Of a DNA stretch of 64,000 nt, positions 20,233 through 31,051 are shown in pieces. Origin of the DNA: Opeltia flavorubescens (lineage: Eukaryota > Ascomycota > Lecanoromycetes > Teloschistales > Teloschistaceae); contig KE546984.1 of the NCBI GenBank assembly GCA_000442125.1, positions 186,001 through 250,000 of the forward strand. The letters are read 5' to 3'. Below the pieces are notes generated by a model that made no database searches, had not been told where the DNA came from, and saw only the letters and a program-made list of their open reading frames with translations. Position 1 is the first letter of the stretch; each line of letters starts with the position of its first letter. Both the position numbers and the translations under genes were made by a program.

Positions 20233-21319
20233 TGAATAGCTGCAGCTACTGAGGAGTGAGGGAGGGCGATGATGATATTGGGAATCCATGTCTTTCCGTG
20301 TTCCTTTTTTATGTGTTTTTTTTTGTGAATGGATGGGAGGAGGGATTTCTCATGTTTCTGAGCCAAGAATGGGATATTTGACATGTCTTAGTGGGGGAGT
20401 TGGGATTGAATTACTCATTGATATTGAAAAGATGTGGGTTACATTGGACGGTACTGTACTGCTGGGACTTATCATGAGCACGGGAGCTGGAGTATGGAAG
20501 TTATAACCCAGACACTCCTTTGGGATTCCTTGGCGAGGTAAGTAGGGGAGCTCTGGTTTTCTTTCTTTAAGGGTTAGAATTTAGGAGAAGGGGAGGCGGA
20601 GAACAGAAGGGAGTTGAAGGAGAGAGGAAAGATCTTGATTCAGGAGTAAAACGAATTGTATTATCGAATATTATCCCTTTTTCACCTCGAGTCCCGAGAT
20701 AGGACTATTGATAAACAATTGACAAGACACTCAGCATCCTTCTCAATATCCTCCCCTCATCCAAAAAAAAATTCAACCCAATCACTCACATTAAATCCAA
20801 TTGTCCTGAAAACCGAAGTCGATCTACCAACTCAAGCACCGAACTATCCACTCAAAGTTCTACAAACCCGGATAACAAAGTAATAACAAGATCAGCACTG
20901 ACAAGCTAAACTAGGGAATTAGTGTACATTTCTCACGGATATCCAGATGAAAAAAGAAGGAACGAAATACAGTATACTTAGCCAGGGGTGGCGGACGAAT
21001 GTATCCACTCACAAAATCCGCCATGGCCATTAGGGGAGAAAGAACATCGAGTCGAAACCTCCATTATCACGCAGAATTCACTCATCACAAATAGAATAGT
21101 ATTTCAAAGTGAATCATTACAGAAAGTCACAACCTCAAAGTCGTGCAAGTAATCATCCCCTCCACCCCCAACCCTTAGGACGCACATAGGAAACCCTTCC
21201 CTCGTGAATATCAATACTAATCAGGTAAAGTCACCACAACACAAATCCCCTCCGCTGTTACATCCTGCCCATCAAAGGCTCACAAATCCCCTCTCTACCC
21301 CCAGCCGACCCCCTACCCC
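20233..21319. other. Intergenic, 3' flank of the glycosyltransferase gene
   Basis: T/G-rich to about 20500, then mixed sequence. No array units after 20232. No gene seen; short ORFs are without features. Confidence 0.5.
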
Positions 21320-22767
21320 TCACTCCCCTCCCTCCCTCATAATCAACCTCCCAAGATCCTTCGCCGACTTATCCCTCCCCTCAATACCAGACTTCCTCAA
21401 AAGCTCACTCCCACTTTCCTTGGCCCCGGCCACAACGTTCTTCGCCGCATTCTTCGCCGCGTTCTCAAATCCAGTAGTCAGACTCACCCGATCGCCATTC
21501 CAAGTAGTCCTATACAACGTAAGGAGCGAGTAAACCTTGACCAGACCATGAAGATACCCAAACGCAATCGAAGCGGGCAGAAACCTCAAATCAGCCGGAT
21601 ACTTCCAAAAATACGGCACAAGCTTCACAATCTTCGAGAAAAGGATCCAAACCCCCAAGAGCGTCAGCGCCGATCGTCTCGATGCCGGGAGAAAGAACCA
21701 AGCTTCAGGCTTCCCATAATCGTCGTAGGCATGATAAAGGCAATACGCCAAAACCCCCTCAAAGACCGCCGGCGGAGGATTGAAAGTGGAAAGATGCAGC
21801 GCATAACTGGACCAAGGCTGCTCTTTCCAAACCCTCCTCTCCACAACCATACTCGTGATATTACTCCTCCAAGTAGTCCTGCACCAACGTACACACTGTC
21901 CCACGAACGCCGAATCACTAGCCAGGACAGTCGTCAACGCCGCTTCCGGTGCATTCTGGACCTTAATCTTCCATCCATGGTTTACCAACCAGCGGGTGAT
22001 GAAATTATCATCATCGGCCTTCGAAAGCGAGATGTGCCCAAAAAACCAAGTCTCCCCCGCGAACCCCTTTGTGAATTCCTTATCACGGAGGATATCCGCG
22101 CGGATGGCGTAGGTGCGGCCGGAAAGGCAGGACATGCCGCCATCAACGTTTGAGGAGCCGGATACGTCGAAGTTCCAGCGCTCGAGGTAGGCGGCACTCA
22201 AAAAGTCCCAAACCTTGCCGTTCTTGGGGCGGTCAAGGGTGACGTATGGGCCCACCGCGCCGACGGAAGGGTCCTCGAATGCAGCGAGGAGATACTTGAG
22301 GGAAGTTTGTGGCCAGAAGACATCGTCGTCAGCGCAGAAGATGATGGAGGTTTTGACGTATTGGATGCCCTGGATCATCTGGAGACGTTTATTGGCTCTA
22401 GGAGCGGCCACGATCTGGAAGTGCTCTAGGCTTAAATCTTTGCAGACTTTGCGGACGATGTCAGGTCGTGGGGTCACGATGACCACGGCTTTCGGGTGAC
22501 AAGCATTGATTGAAAGGAAGCAGCGTCGGAGATGTTTGCTGTCGTTGCCGAGGGTGGGTAGAACTATGGTGACGTCTTGAGCATTGAACCTGGGGTTCGA
22601 GGCTGGGAGAATGGGTTTCAAAGTCCATGCTGACACAAGATGCACCAGGAGGCGGAGGTATCGCCATAGCCTGTACTAGATCAGCTCATCTCTCCATGTA
22701 AAGTCGGCAGGGGGATTTCGATCAGTACTTACCAAAGGATGGTAAAGGTCACTGCGTACGGTTGCAT
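21320..22767 (-). CDS. GT2 glycosyltransferase, hyaluronan-synthase/CPS1-like
   Basis: Two exons, 22733..22767 and 21320..22670, with a 62-nt intron (GTAAGT/CAG); the product is 461 aa. The tiny first exon supplies MQPYAVTFTILW, which restores the WRYLRLLVHLVSAWTLKP lead-in seen in this family. Catalytic features in order: VTIVLPTLGND (nucleotide-sugar binding), CADDDVFWP (DxD), a Gly-rich acceptor loop (GGMSCLSGRTYAIR), ADDDNFITRWLVNHGW, and QCVRWCRTTWRSN (QxxRW). Hydrophobic segments follow at about residues 295-310 and 335-400. Processive GT2 enzymes of this type sit in the plasma membrane and make or export a polysaccharide; in fungi the CPS1-type proteins affect the cell surface and virulence. 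The substrate is not predictable. Confidence 0.88.
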
Positions 22768-23538
22768 TGTGACAATATCAGAGCGTGAACCGGCTGGGTC
22801 GAGTTGGCAAAGCTTCGCTCTGCTGGAGATGGCTTCGAATTTCTCAGCTCCAAGGTGCAAGCCTCACAGCTAGACGTCAAATTCTTCAGGACTACCCAGA
22901 TCTCGTGCGTCTGGTCTGTACCTTGATATCCCTTAAGAGATCTAGACTGGAGTAGAGAGTACTCCTGCAATATTCGCTGCTTATCGGATAATGTACCGCT
23001 GTAGAAGATATAGGAAAGTAGGTGCAAGGTAAGTATATTTGATGATAGAAGATATTGACTTAGGAAGGCAGTTGTGTATAAGGTCATATGACTATCGGAA
23101 AAGATTCCGAAACATTATTGTTGTTTCTGTTGCGTGAAGATACTATGTATTCATCACAAAACGATACAAATCAGGAAAGAGCGAAGCACATAGAACATTT
23201 TTCAGGGACAATCTTCCGTCATTGTTGCTCGACCCTTTTTCTAAAGTAGACCCTGAACTAGAGATATGTCATTTGGAACGACATCGAATTGGTAACATTA
23301 AGTTCTGGCATGACGGGTATATACAACAACGTCTTTCCTTGTATTGTCATCTGAGCTATAGCATCAGTATACAACTAATGATGAAAATTGAGCTCATCAA
23401 GCTGAGTGATAAAATTGACTTACGATCTTGCTAATCTCCGTCGGCTCTTGTGTTCAACTCGGCCGCGCCTTTCTTTTCGAGAGGTTAATTAGTGTTGACA
23501 GAAGACATGACTGAATCATAGTCCAACGACCAAACCTC
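22768..23538. other. Intergenic
   Basis: 5' flank of the glycosyltransferase and 3' flank of PRP4. AT-rich around 23000-23120. No gene. Confidence 0.5.
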
Positions 23539-25092
23539 TCATAACCCCTGGCCATCTTCGCAACCCCAAAGCTTGACAGTGCGATCGTAACCGCAACTCG
23601 CAATCCATCGCGCGTCGTTACTAACATCCACCCCTAGCACATTTCCTGAATGACCGCTTAGTGATTTCGCAAGGCTCCAATCATCTGCTGAGAAGATGTT
23701 CACATTCTTATCGAATCCACCAGAAACGAAAAATGTTCCTGCCTTTTTTGGAGTAACTTCCATCACGGCACTCGAACCATTAGACATAAGAACGTCCTCA
23801 ACCACAGCATCATTACCCTTGTACCACCGAAGATCCGTGACACCACGATGATGTGCGCCTACTGCCCCTACGCTCTGAACCTTGCGAACGTCCCAACATT
23901 TCACCCATCCATCACCAGAACCAGAGAGGATCCTATGCCCATCCACACTCCAGTCCAGGGCGTAGATCTCGCGAATATGCCCATCCAAGATCATGACCGT
24001 TCGTCCCGTTCGTAGATCCCAGACCCGACCAATGCTATCGAGACCAGCAGTTGCGAGTAGAGAACCATCCGTATTGAAACTCAAAGCATAGACTTCACGA
24101 GAATGGCCTTCTTGCAGAAGGATCTCCGACGTAGTGGCGACATCCCAAAGTCGCCATGTTGTATCACTAGATGCTGAAGCGAGGTACTGGCCTGAAGGAT
24201 GAAACTCAATGCGTGCAACACGAGCATTATGTCCTGATAGAGTGGATACGGGAACGTCTTGAGTCAAGGACCAGAGATGGATATCACCTTCACCGCCGCT
24301 AGTAGCCAGATTGATGGCAGAAGCCGAGATGTTATGGTCAGGGAGAGTTGCATTTGGGAACCATGAAATCCCTCCAATCTTATCCTTGTGTCCGCGTAGA
24401 GTCTTGATTTCATTGAGATCAGGAATGTCGAGAAGCTTGACTCCACCGCCCCAATTCCCTGCCGCAATGATCTCTCCATTAGGGGAAAAGCGTACAAGGC
24501 TGACGGGTCGATCACCGGTAATCTGAGTGGCCATGAGATCAAAATTGGCCAGTCGACTCTTGATAGCCTGCCGGTGCTTGATGTGCGTTCGTAGGGGGAT
24601 TGACGACTCCGCTTTTTGGGAGCGAAGTCTGGATTTGGCGCGGGGGAGAGAGTAGCGTGCGATGGACTGTCGAGCTTCGAGTAAAGCATTTGATCCAGCG
24701 GTGTAGAATTCCTCCTCCTCGTCCACCTGCGGAGCGGCCTCCTGCACTGTATCCAACACCTCATCCTCTTGAGTGTCCAGCAGCAACGAACGCAAGCGGT
24801 CTCGGCGCTCCGGGGGACCTTCTCCAAACAAAGTAATAGGCTCCTTCATGCGACGGAGATATTGCCTAACCTTTGCATCGTCGGTTGGGACTGTTACAGC
24901 AGCAAGACGACGTTTCCTGGATAGTTGAGAAAGAATGGCCAAACTCTGTGGATCCTGATTTGTCTCGACGTTTTGTAGATCGACTGACGGAAGTTCTTGC
25001 AGGTCCAAATCAGGTTCGGGAGAGGCGTCTTCAATGTATGCACGCCTTGAAGGGTGAACGGCACCATCCTGGTGGGGAGCTGGAGAAGCCAT
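23539..25092 (-). CDS. PRP4: U4/U6 snRNP component Prp4 (WD40)
   Basis: Intronless, 517 aa, ATG at 25092. At about residues 70-115 the PRP4/SFM motif appears (KVRQYLRRMKEPITLFGEGP, then RRDRLRSLL). It is followed by a linker and seven WD40 blades from about residue 190: SLVRFSPNGE, LRGHKDKIGGISW, LSGHNARVARIEFHPSG, EGHSREVYALSF, LDGHIREIYALDW, VGAHHRGVTDLRW, LSGHSGNVLGVDV. Prp4 is a core protein of the U4/U6 di-snRNP and is needed for pre-mRNA splicing in the nucleus. Length and domain order match the fungal orthologues. It is divergently transcribed from the PTC7-type gene with about 250 bp between start codons. Confidence 0.95.
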   Translation of the reverse strand: MASPAPHQDGAVHPSRRAYIEDASPEPDLDLQELPSVDLQNVETNQDPQSLAILSQLSRKRRLAAVTVPTDDAKVRQYLRRMKEPITLFGEGPPERRDRLRSLLLDTQEDEVLDTVQEAAPQVDEEEEFYTAGSNALLEARQSIARYSLPRAKSRLRSQKAESSIPLRTHIKHRQAIKSRLANFDLMATQITGDRPVSLVRFSPNGEIIAAGNWGGGVKLLDIPDLNEIKTLRGHKDKIGGISWFPNATLPDHNISASAINLATSGGEGDIHLWSLTQDVPVSTLSGHNARVARIEFHPSGQYLASASSDTTWRLWDVATTSEILLQEGHSREVYALSFNTDGSLLATAGLDSIGRVWDLRTGRTVMILDGHIREIYALDWSVDGHRILSGSGDGWVKCWDVRKVQSVGAVGAHHRGVTDLRWYKGNDAVVEDVLMSNGSSAVMEVTPKKAGTFFVSGGFDKNVNIFSADDWSLAKSLSGHSGNVLGVDVSNDARWIASCGYDRTVKLWGCEDGQGL

Positions 25093-25344
25093 GGTGATTC
25101 ACTACGGCGAAATCCACCAGTCGATGATTGATGAATCCACCTCCTGCCACGGCCCCATATCAGACCTCTTTCCTCTGGTGGTGCTGCAAGAATAGCGCCC
25201 CAAAATTTGACTTGCTCTTGGTAGTCGGAGAAATTAGTATTGCACGAAAAACTCCCCGCGATTCGGAATACGCGCCTAATCCCGAAACGGAATCGTTGTC
25301 CAAAATTCTTCCTCTCGTCATGTCTGCTTTCACCTCATCCTCTG
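25093..25344. promoter_or_regulatory. Short bidirectional promoter region PRP4/PTC7
   Basis: 252 bp between the ATG of PRP4 (minus) and the ATG of the phosphatase (plus), so both promoters and 5' UTRs must share it. No TATA box is evident. It contains a short plus-strand frame that may be an upstream ORF of the phosphatase (ATG at 25321). Confidence 0.5.
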
Positions 25345-26600
25345 ATGCACCATTTCAAGACCTTCGGCTTGCTGAGCTGCTCAACATTGATCTACAGCTC
25401 AACCACCTGTCGGATCGCGCCTATCCTACAATTCCAACAATGTCCTGCTCCTTGGACTGACTTTCGTTCTATCAGTCGTTCGCCATTCAATAGCCAGTCA
25501 TCGCGCACGGCCAGTACCTCTACAAGTCAGTCTAGCATCACATACAGAATTGGTGCCGCATTCTCTGCCAAAGGTCGAAAATTCAATACGAAAAAGGACT
25601 TATTTTCCTTTGACCCAAACCGGCAATCCTCCGAAAAGCCACCGTATACGGGAAGACCTGCCAGTGGTCAAGACGCATTCTTCGTCAGCAATGTTGGAAA
25701 TAGTAGTAGTATAGCCTTTGGAATTGCCGATGGAGTTGGCGGATGGACCGATTCCGGCGTCGACCCTGCCGACTTTTCTCACGGCTTGTGTCAGTATATG
25801 ATCCAGAATGCTCGAGATCGGGGGGAGGAAAGACTTGGGCCAAGAGAGCTACTAGAAATGGGTTATAAGGACCTGGTAGAAGATGAAAGCGTACCAGCTG
25901 GTGGCAGCACTGCTTGCGTTGCGGTGGCCGACCCTTCAGGCCAGCTCGAGGTAGCAAAGTAAGCCTTCATTGTGTAAATGTCTCATTATCCTACTTCCCC
26001 ATATGCTAATGAGTTGACGGTAGCTTAGGTGATTCTGGCTTCGTCCAACTTCGCCTTAAAGCGGTACATCATTACTCCAACCCCCAAACCCATGCCTTCA
26101 ACACCCCCTATCAGCTCTCAATCATCCCACCCAAAATCCTCGCGCGATCTCGAATCTTTGGAAGTATGCCTCTGCACGACTTTCCCCGAGATGCTAGCGT
26201 CACAAGTCATGAGGTTCGGCATGGTGATGTTCTGATCTTTGCGACCGACGGTCTATGGGATAACATAGGCTCCAGTGAGCTCTTGAAGATTGTGGAACGT
26301 TACATGACCCAATTTGGTGCTTGGAAAGCGGGGGCCAAAGGCACGACCGCTGGGGAAGATCTCGACGCGCTGACAACGGAAGGAGGAATCCCGATGCAGA
26401 AAGAGAACTCGCTACAGAAGATGCTGGCTGTTGCTATAACAGGCGAGGCAAAAGCAGTAAGCCAGAACCCACACCGGGATGGACCCTTCGCGAGAGAGGT
26501 GCAGAAATTTTACCCGTATGAGGAGTTCCATGGCGGCAAGGTTGACGATATCTGCATTGTAGTAGTCATCGCTGTTGATGGCACGGACAAGGGGCCGTAG
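25345..26600 (+). CDS. PTC7: PP2C-type protein phosphatase, Ptc7/Azr1 family
   Basis: Two exons, 25345..25958 and 26024..26600 (GTAAGC donor, TAG acceptor, branch site TGCTAAT); the product is 396 aa. The start at 25345 gives an N-terminus rich in Ser, Arg and hydrophobic residues that could target mitochondria, as known for yeast Ptc7. PP2C motifs in order: GQDAFFV, FGIADGVGGW (metal-binding Asp), GGSTACVAV, LGDSGFVQL (built across the splice junction), FATDGLWDN and VDDICIVVVIA. Family members are Mg/Mn-dependent Ser/Thr phosphatases; Ptc7 dephosphorylates Coq7 and controls coenzyme Q synthesis in yeast. The exact start is uncertain. Confidence 0.9.
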
Positions 26601-27628
26601 AATTGTCGGGTATACAGGCTTGATAAGTACCAGGAGGATGGGCGGCTCCAGATTGGACAACGCGGAGATCCATCAGCTCCGCAAGATTAGCCTTGAGTTT
26701 TCGAGGCTCCTCAGCTCCGTTCGACAAGAGGCGACCAGTCACATAACGGAATCTCTGCGCACGGAAAGAGAACACAGCTACGGACCAGCAGCGTCGCCAG
26801 TGGATAGGTCCAGCTAGCAAAACACCAAAGGAAGGCAAGACTACGGGTCACAGGCCAGTGAAACAGATAAATGCAATGGCTGTAGTCAAGTGGGCCATGG
26901 ATGACACAATCGACGCGCCAAAAATGACGATGAGGCAGACGGTGGAGATACTGACCCAGAGAGAAGATGAAAGCCTGTACGATTATCGGTGCACAATGCA
27001 CCAACAAGGGTGAAGTAATTTCCTGCACTGTATGTTGAGGAATGAATGAATATACAAAGAAGAACCCGAGTTCTGCGGGATGTATAAATAACCTTTTTTG
27101 TAAAGAGACTGCGTCATACAATCGACTCTGATTAGGATGAACAACTGATATAGAGCTATATCTCGCCCTTCTCGATCAATTTTTTGTCTAGAATTCTTGC
27201 CAACACTCCTACAATCTGTCATACATAGAACTAGCAGCGGTCCCTCGCCATGGAAAGAAACGGGAAACCTTCCTGTCTGCTATTGGAAGTTTGAATGCGT
27301 TGATGATCATGTATTGAAACGTCATGTAGTATGTTCATATATATCACCTTCCATAAAAAGCAGCAAGTGGAGTTAATTTCTTGTCCTCTGTGGAGAGGAA
27401 AATTCTTTTCTTGGCTTCCTATCATAGCTTTCTCTCTTAGTCTCTTCTTTTCCCACCACCTACATAACCCCTTCCTCTCTGCCCTCCCCTCCCATCCTTT
27501 CCCTATCTCCCCCCACCCCCTCTCACTCCCCTCCTTCTTTCCCTCCTCTCCTCTCAACCCTTCACCCCCTCCCTCCCCGTCCCCCCTTCCCTCCTCTCCC
27601 CCCTCTCCCCCCTTCCCTAAAACCCTCA
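26601..27628. other. Intergenic between convergent PTC7 and P450 genes
   Basis: Open frames at 26566-26838 and 26711-27121 (minus) have no domain and I reject them. From about 27440 a pyrimidine tract begins. Confidence 0.5.
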
Positions 27629-27672
27629 CTAATCCTCCCTCTCCTCCACCCTAACCCTCAACCCCCTACTCC
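27467..27672. repeat. Polypyrimidine (C/T) tract
   Basis: About 200 bp almost purely C and T on the plus strand (for example TTTCCCTATCTCCCCCCACC). It covers the stop codon and last codons of the P450, where it encodes a Glu/Arg/Val-rich tail. Such tracts can adopt triplex DNA. Confidence 0.7.
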
Positions 27673-30411
27673 CCCACCCCGGCTGCCCCAAAAAGCAATC
27701 CCGTCTAACATCCAAATCCCTCTCCCTAACCGTCTCGCTGACATCGAAGCGGAAACGACGGAATAAGACGGCGGTGCAGATGAGGATTTCGGCTTGTGCG
27801 AAACTGTTAATTCGAAAATTTGGGTTAGCTCTGGGGTTGACAACCCTTCCCGCTCCGCTCCGCTCCGCCCACCCCTCCCAGGAGTACATACTTCATCCCC
27901 ACACACATCCTCGCCCCCCTTCCGAACGGAACCCAATAGCTCGCTAGTCTAGCTTGCTGTTCTTTCGTGCCTTCGATCCAGCGTTCGGGCCGGAAGATGT
28001 AGGGATCTGTGTAGATGGTGGGGTCCATGAGGATGTTGGAGAGGGACATACTTGTCGGTGTCTGCAAATTGAGACGTTATCAAAATAGTTTAGTTTCTTT
28101 TTGGTTTCGGGGGATGTTCTGAATGGGTTGTGGGTGATGCTGATGATGGGGGAGAAGAAAGTCGACATACACCGGGAGGAATAACCCATTCCCTACCGGC
28201 ACCCTCATGGTCCTTGTACAAGAGTGCTTTTTCGGGAGAAACGAGCGGAAGTCGAGCTGTGAGCGCGGTGGTGATACGTAGGGATTCTTTGACGATGGCG
28301 ACCTATTACACCCAATAACCCACATTAGCAAAAACCAAAAAACCGGGGCGAGAAAGAAATAACGAAAACGCGCAACCCCTTCTTTCGTCCATACAAACTT
28401 TTCACTCATTCCCCTCCTGACAAAAACGCACAAGATCTGGAAACCCCCCTTCCCCGGCCCGACAAACATATCTCTCCCCCCCCAAACACAAAGAAAAAAT
28501 AAAACACTCACGAGAAATTCCTCCCTCTCCAACTCCTCCAACCCCGGCCAATCCATCTTCCCTTTCATAACCCTCCCCAACACCTCCAACAACCTCTCTT
28601 CCACCCCCTCCGTAGCAACAACATGATACACCACCCTCATCATAACCCTCATCGTAGTCGCCGAGCCACCAACCAGAAGCGTAAGAACCTCCTGAGCGAC
28701 ACGATCGGGTTCTTTATCGATTGCGGGGAGGGAGGAGTCGAGGATGGCGCGGTAGGCGTCGATTTTGGTGTTGCCTGTGGGGGAGGTGTAGGAGGATGTG
28801 GTTTCTTCTTGTTTGTCGTTGTTTTGTTTTTCTTTTTCTTGGAAGGCGGCGGTGTGGAGAGCGAGGTATTGGCGGGCTGTGGAGCGCATACGCTGTGGGA
28901 AGGAAAGGGGGGGATGTCAGCTTTGTTTGAAGAAGGGGTGCGTGATATTCCTGTCTCTCTGCCACGGATTGAATTTTCCAAGGGGGTACATCTACTACAT
29001 CTCGATCTTCCTAACCCCAGGAATCCTACACCAGCAAGACATTCACGCCCTACATCCCATTCCCCTCCCCAATCTCTCCCAACTCCATTTTACGCAAGAA
29101 AAATTTAAAAACATCCTCTCCAAAAAAGAGTAAAACACCGAACAGAACATAACTAACCTTATGCATCCTCAACACCAAATTCAACCTCGGACTCACCACC
29201 GCCATCAACCACCCCGGCACTTTCAACGTAAAAGGCATAAACGCCGGAAACTGCTTAACCAACGGCGTCAACTCCACAACCTTCACAATCGTGTCATACC
29301 AATCCTGCCTCCTCCCTTCCTCGTCCAGTAACCCATAGGTGGAGTTTTCGAGATACTTGGCTACGCTATCGGTTGCCCATGCGAGGAGGTAGATGCTTAG
29401 TTCGAATGTGTCTTCACTGTTATTTTTGTTGTTGTTTTTGGCTTGGAGGGAGAGTTCCCGGCAGAGGAGTTCGACGGTGGAGCACATTGCTGGTTGGAAG
29501 GTTTGGACGGTTTTTTTGGAGACGAAGGTTTTGACGGCGGAGCGGCGTTGGCGGTGGATGTAGTGGTCTACTGTACCGAATGCTACAGTAATAATTTTCT
29601 TTAGAAAAAGATTATGAATTTTTCCGAGCTCGATTTATCCATCAAAACTAATCAAATTTGACAGGGGAAAAAGTTTTTATATAATAAAAATGAGGTTTGG
29701 GACTAAGAGTAGGGGATAATAAGGAAGGAAGGGCGAGCATTTAGTTTGTTTTTCTTCCGTGAAATATGGACATGGAAAAAAAATTGACATACTTCCCTGA
29801 GGAACACCGGACATATGAGCGCTCGGGGCGTATTTATCTCGGACCTTTTTCCATTCATCAGAAAATTACAAAACTTGCAACAGGTAAAGCTGAAAAGTGG
29901 GCATCTCGATCATACCGGTCCCGGCCCCGGATACAAACTATCCAACCACGTCGGATCGCTAACGTGAATCTCATGCGGATTTATCCTCACAATCGGACCT
30001 AGAATATTCAAAAATCATTATCATCAATCTCAAGTCCAAAAAAAGCAAAACAACTTCCAAAATATCTTCTCCAAATCAATCACCACCACCACCACCATCT
30101 CCTCTTGCCCCCCGTCATCATCCACCCCCCCTCAAATCAAACCACACCAACATTCAAACTCCCAACAACAAAAGAAATTAAAAAATAAAAAGAAAACCCA
30201 TACCATATCTCTCATGCATCCTCTCCACCTCATAAGAAAAAAGCCCCCCTCCCCCCTTCACAATGTCAAAGTAAAACTCATACCATTTCGTCGCCGCCGC
30301 GAATTTCGGGCCCGGAAACCCCTTAAGCGGATGGAAAAAAATCCTATAAACCACCAGGAATACACCGTAGGAGAAAAGGGCAAGGGGGATGTAGAGGAGG
30401 AGGTTGATCAT
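27629..30411 (-). CDS. Cytochrome P450 monooxygenase
   Basis: Eight exons resolve in phase: 30204..30411, 29916..29998, 29793..29844, 29158..29582, 28512..28892, 28171..28302, 27892..28061, 27629..27803; the product is 541 aa. The N-terminal helix ([20 protein letters not shown]) anchors it in the ER and is followed by [11 protein letters not shown]. The I helix has GGSATTMR, the K helix KESLR (ExxR), the PERF-like segment IFRPERW, and the heme loop [10 protein letters not shown] with the Cys ligand. The sequence style ([12 protein letters not shown]-like second exon, [16 protein letters not shown]) fits the trichodiene-oxygenase/CYP58-like group that often modifies terpenes. Start chosen at 30411 because the upstream frame begins with TTG. 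First of four minus-strand genes in the terpene cluster. Confidence 0.92.
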
Positions 30412-31051
30412 CTTGCCAACGTCGTTTAACTTAGCCCTCCGACGACGAGATATTGAAAGATGTCGATACAACGAAATTCAGTGATCCGGGAGAGGATTGA
30501 GTGTGTGACGTTCCTCGCAACAACGATCTCAGCCTGGTCAGCCTGCCCTTAGGTGTGACTGCCGTGCCGTTGCATCTGCAGGCTATATGTAGGCTGTATG
30601 CAAGCTATCTCGAAACCCATTTCATTGGTTCTCGGGACAGGCAATGCATGAACCAACCAGCTCTTAGGGTGACTAAAGCATGTCATTCTTCGTTCAGTAG
30701 CCACCTTCCTGAATAAGCCATTAGTCCGTGCGAGTCGAGATAGGGTGCGAATTCTAGAAAGTTAGAATACACGTCAGCGCTTTGTTACAGGGGTGGACTC
30801 ATGATGCTGGCCTTGGTAGGGGTTGCTCCATAGGTAGTAAATCTGCTGGGGTGCTAAGGCCTGGCTTGTGCATGAAGAAACTAGTATCCCTGGTCAATGT
30901 CTCACATCTCATCGATATCGATGAACGGCCTGCATTCTCGATGTCTCAATATCATAGCAGGTCAAAGCAGAATATGTACAATTCCAAAAAAACCAGAATA
31001 ATTACAACATCTCCCAAGTAACCAATCTAGCCAGCAAGCATAAACCCCCCA
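30412..31051. other. Intergenic between P450 and GMC genes
   Basis: 5' flank of the P450 and 3' flank of the GMC gene. No gene or clear element. Confidence 0.5.

Noticed and set aside
21548-22153. 201-codon plus-strand frame.
   Set aside because: Antisense to the GT2 glycosyltransferase catalytic region, whose motifs are clear.
26566-27222. Several open frames between PTC7 and the P450.
   Set aside because: They overlap on both strands, begin with non-ATG codons or have no domain or usual composition.
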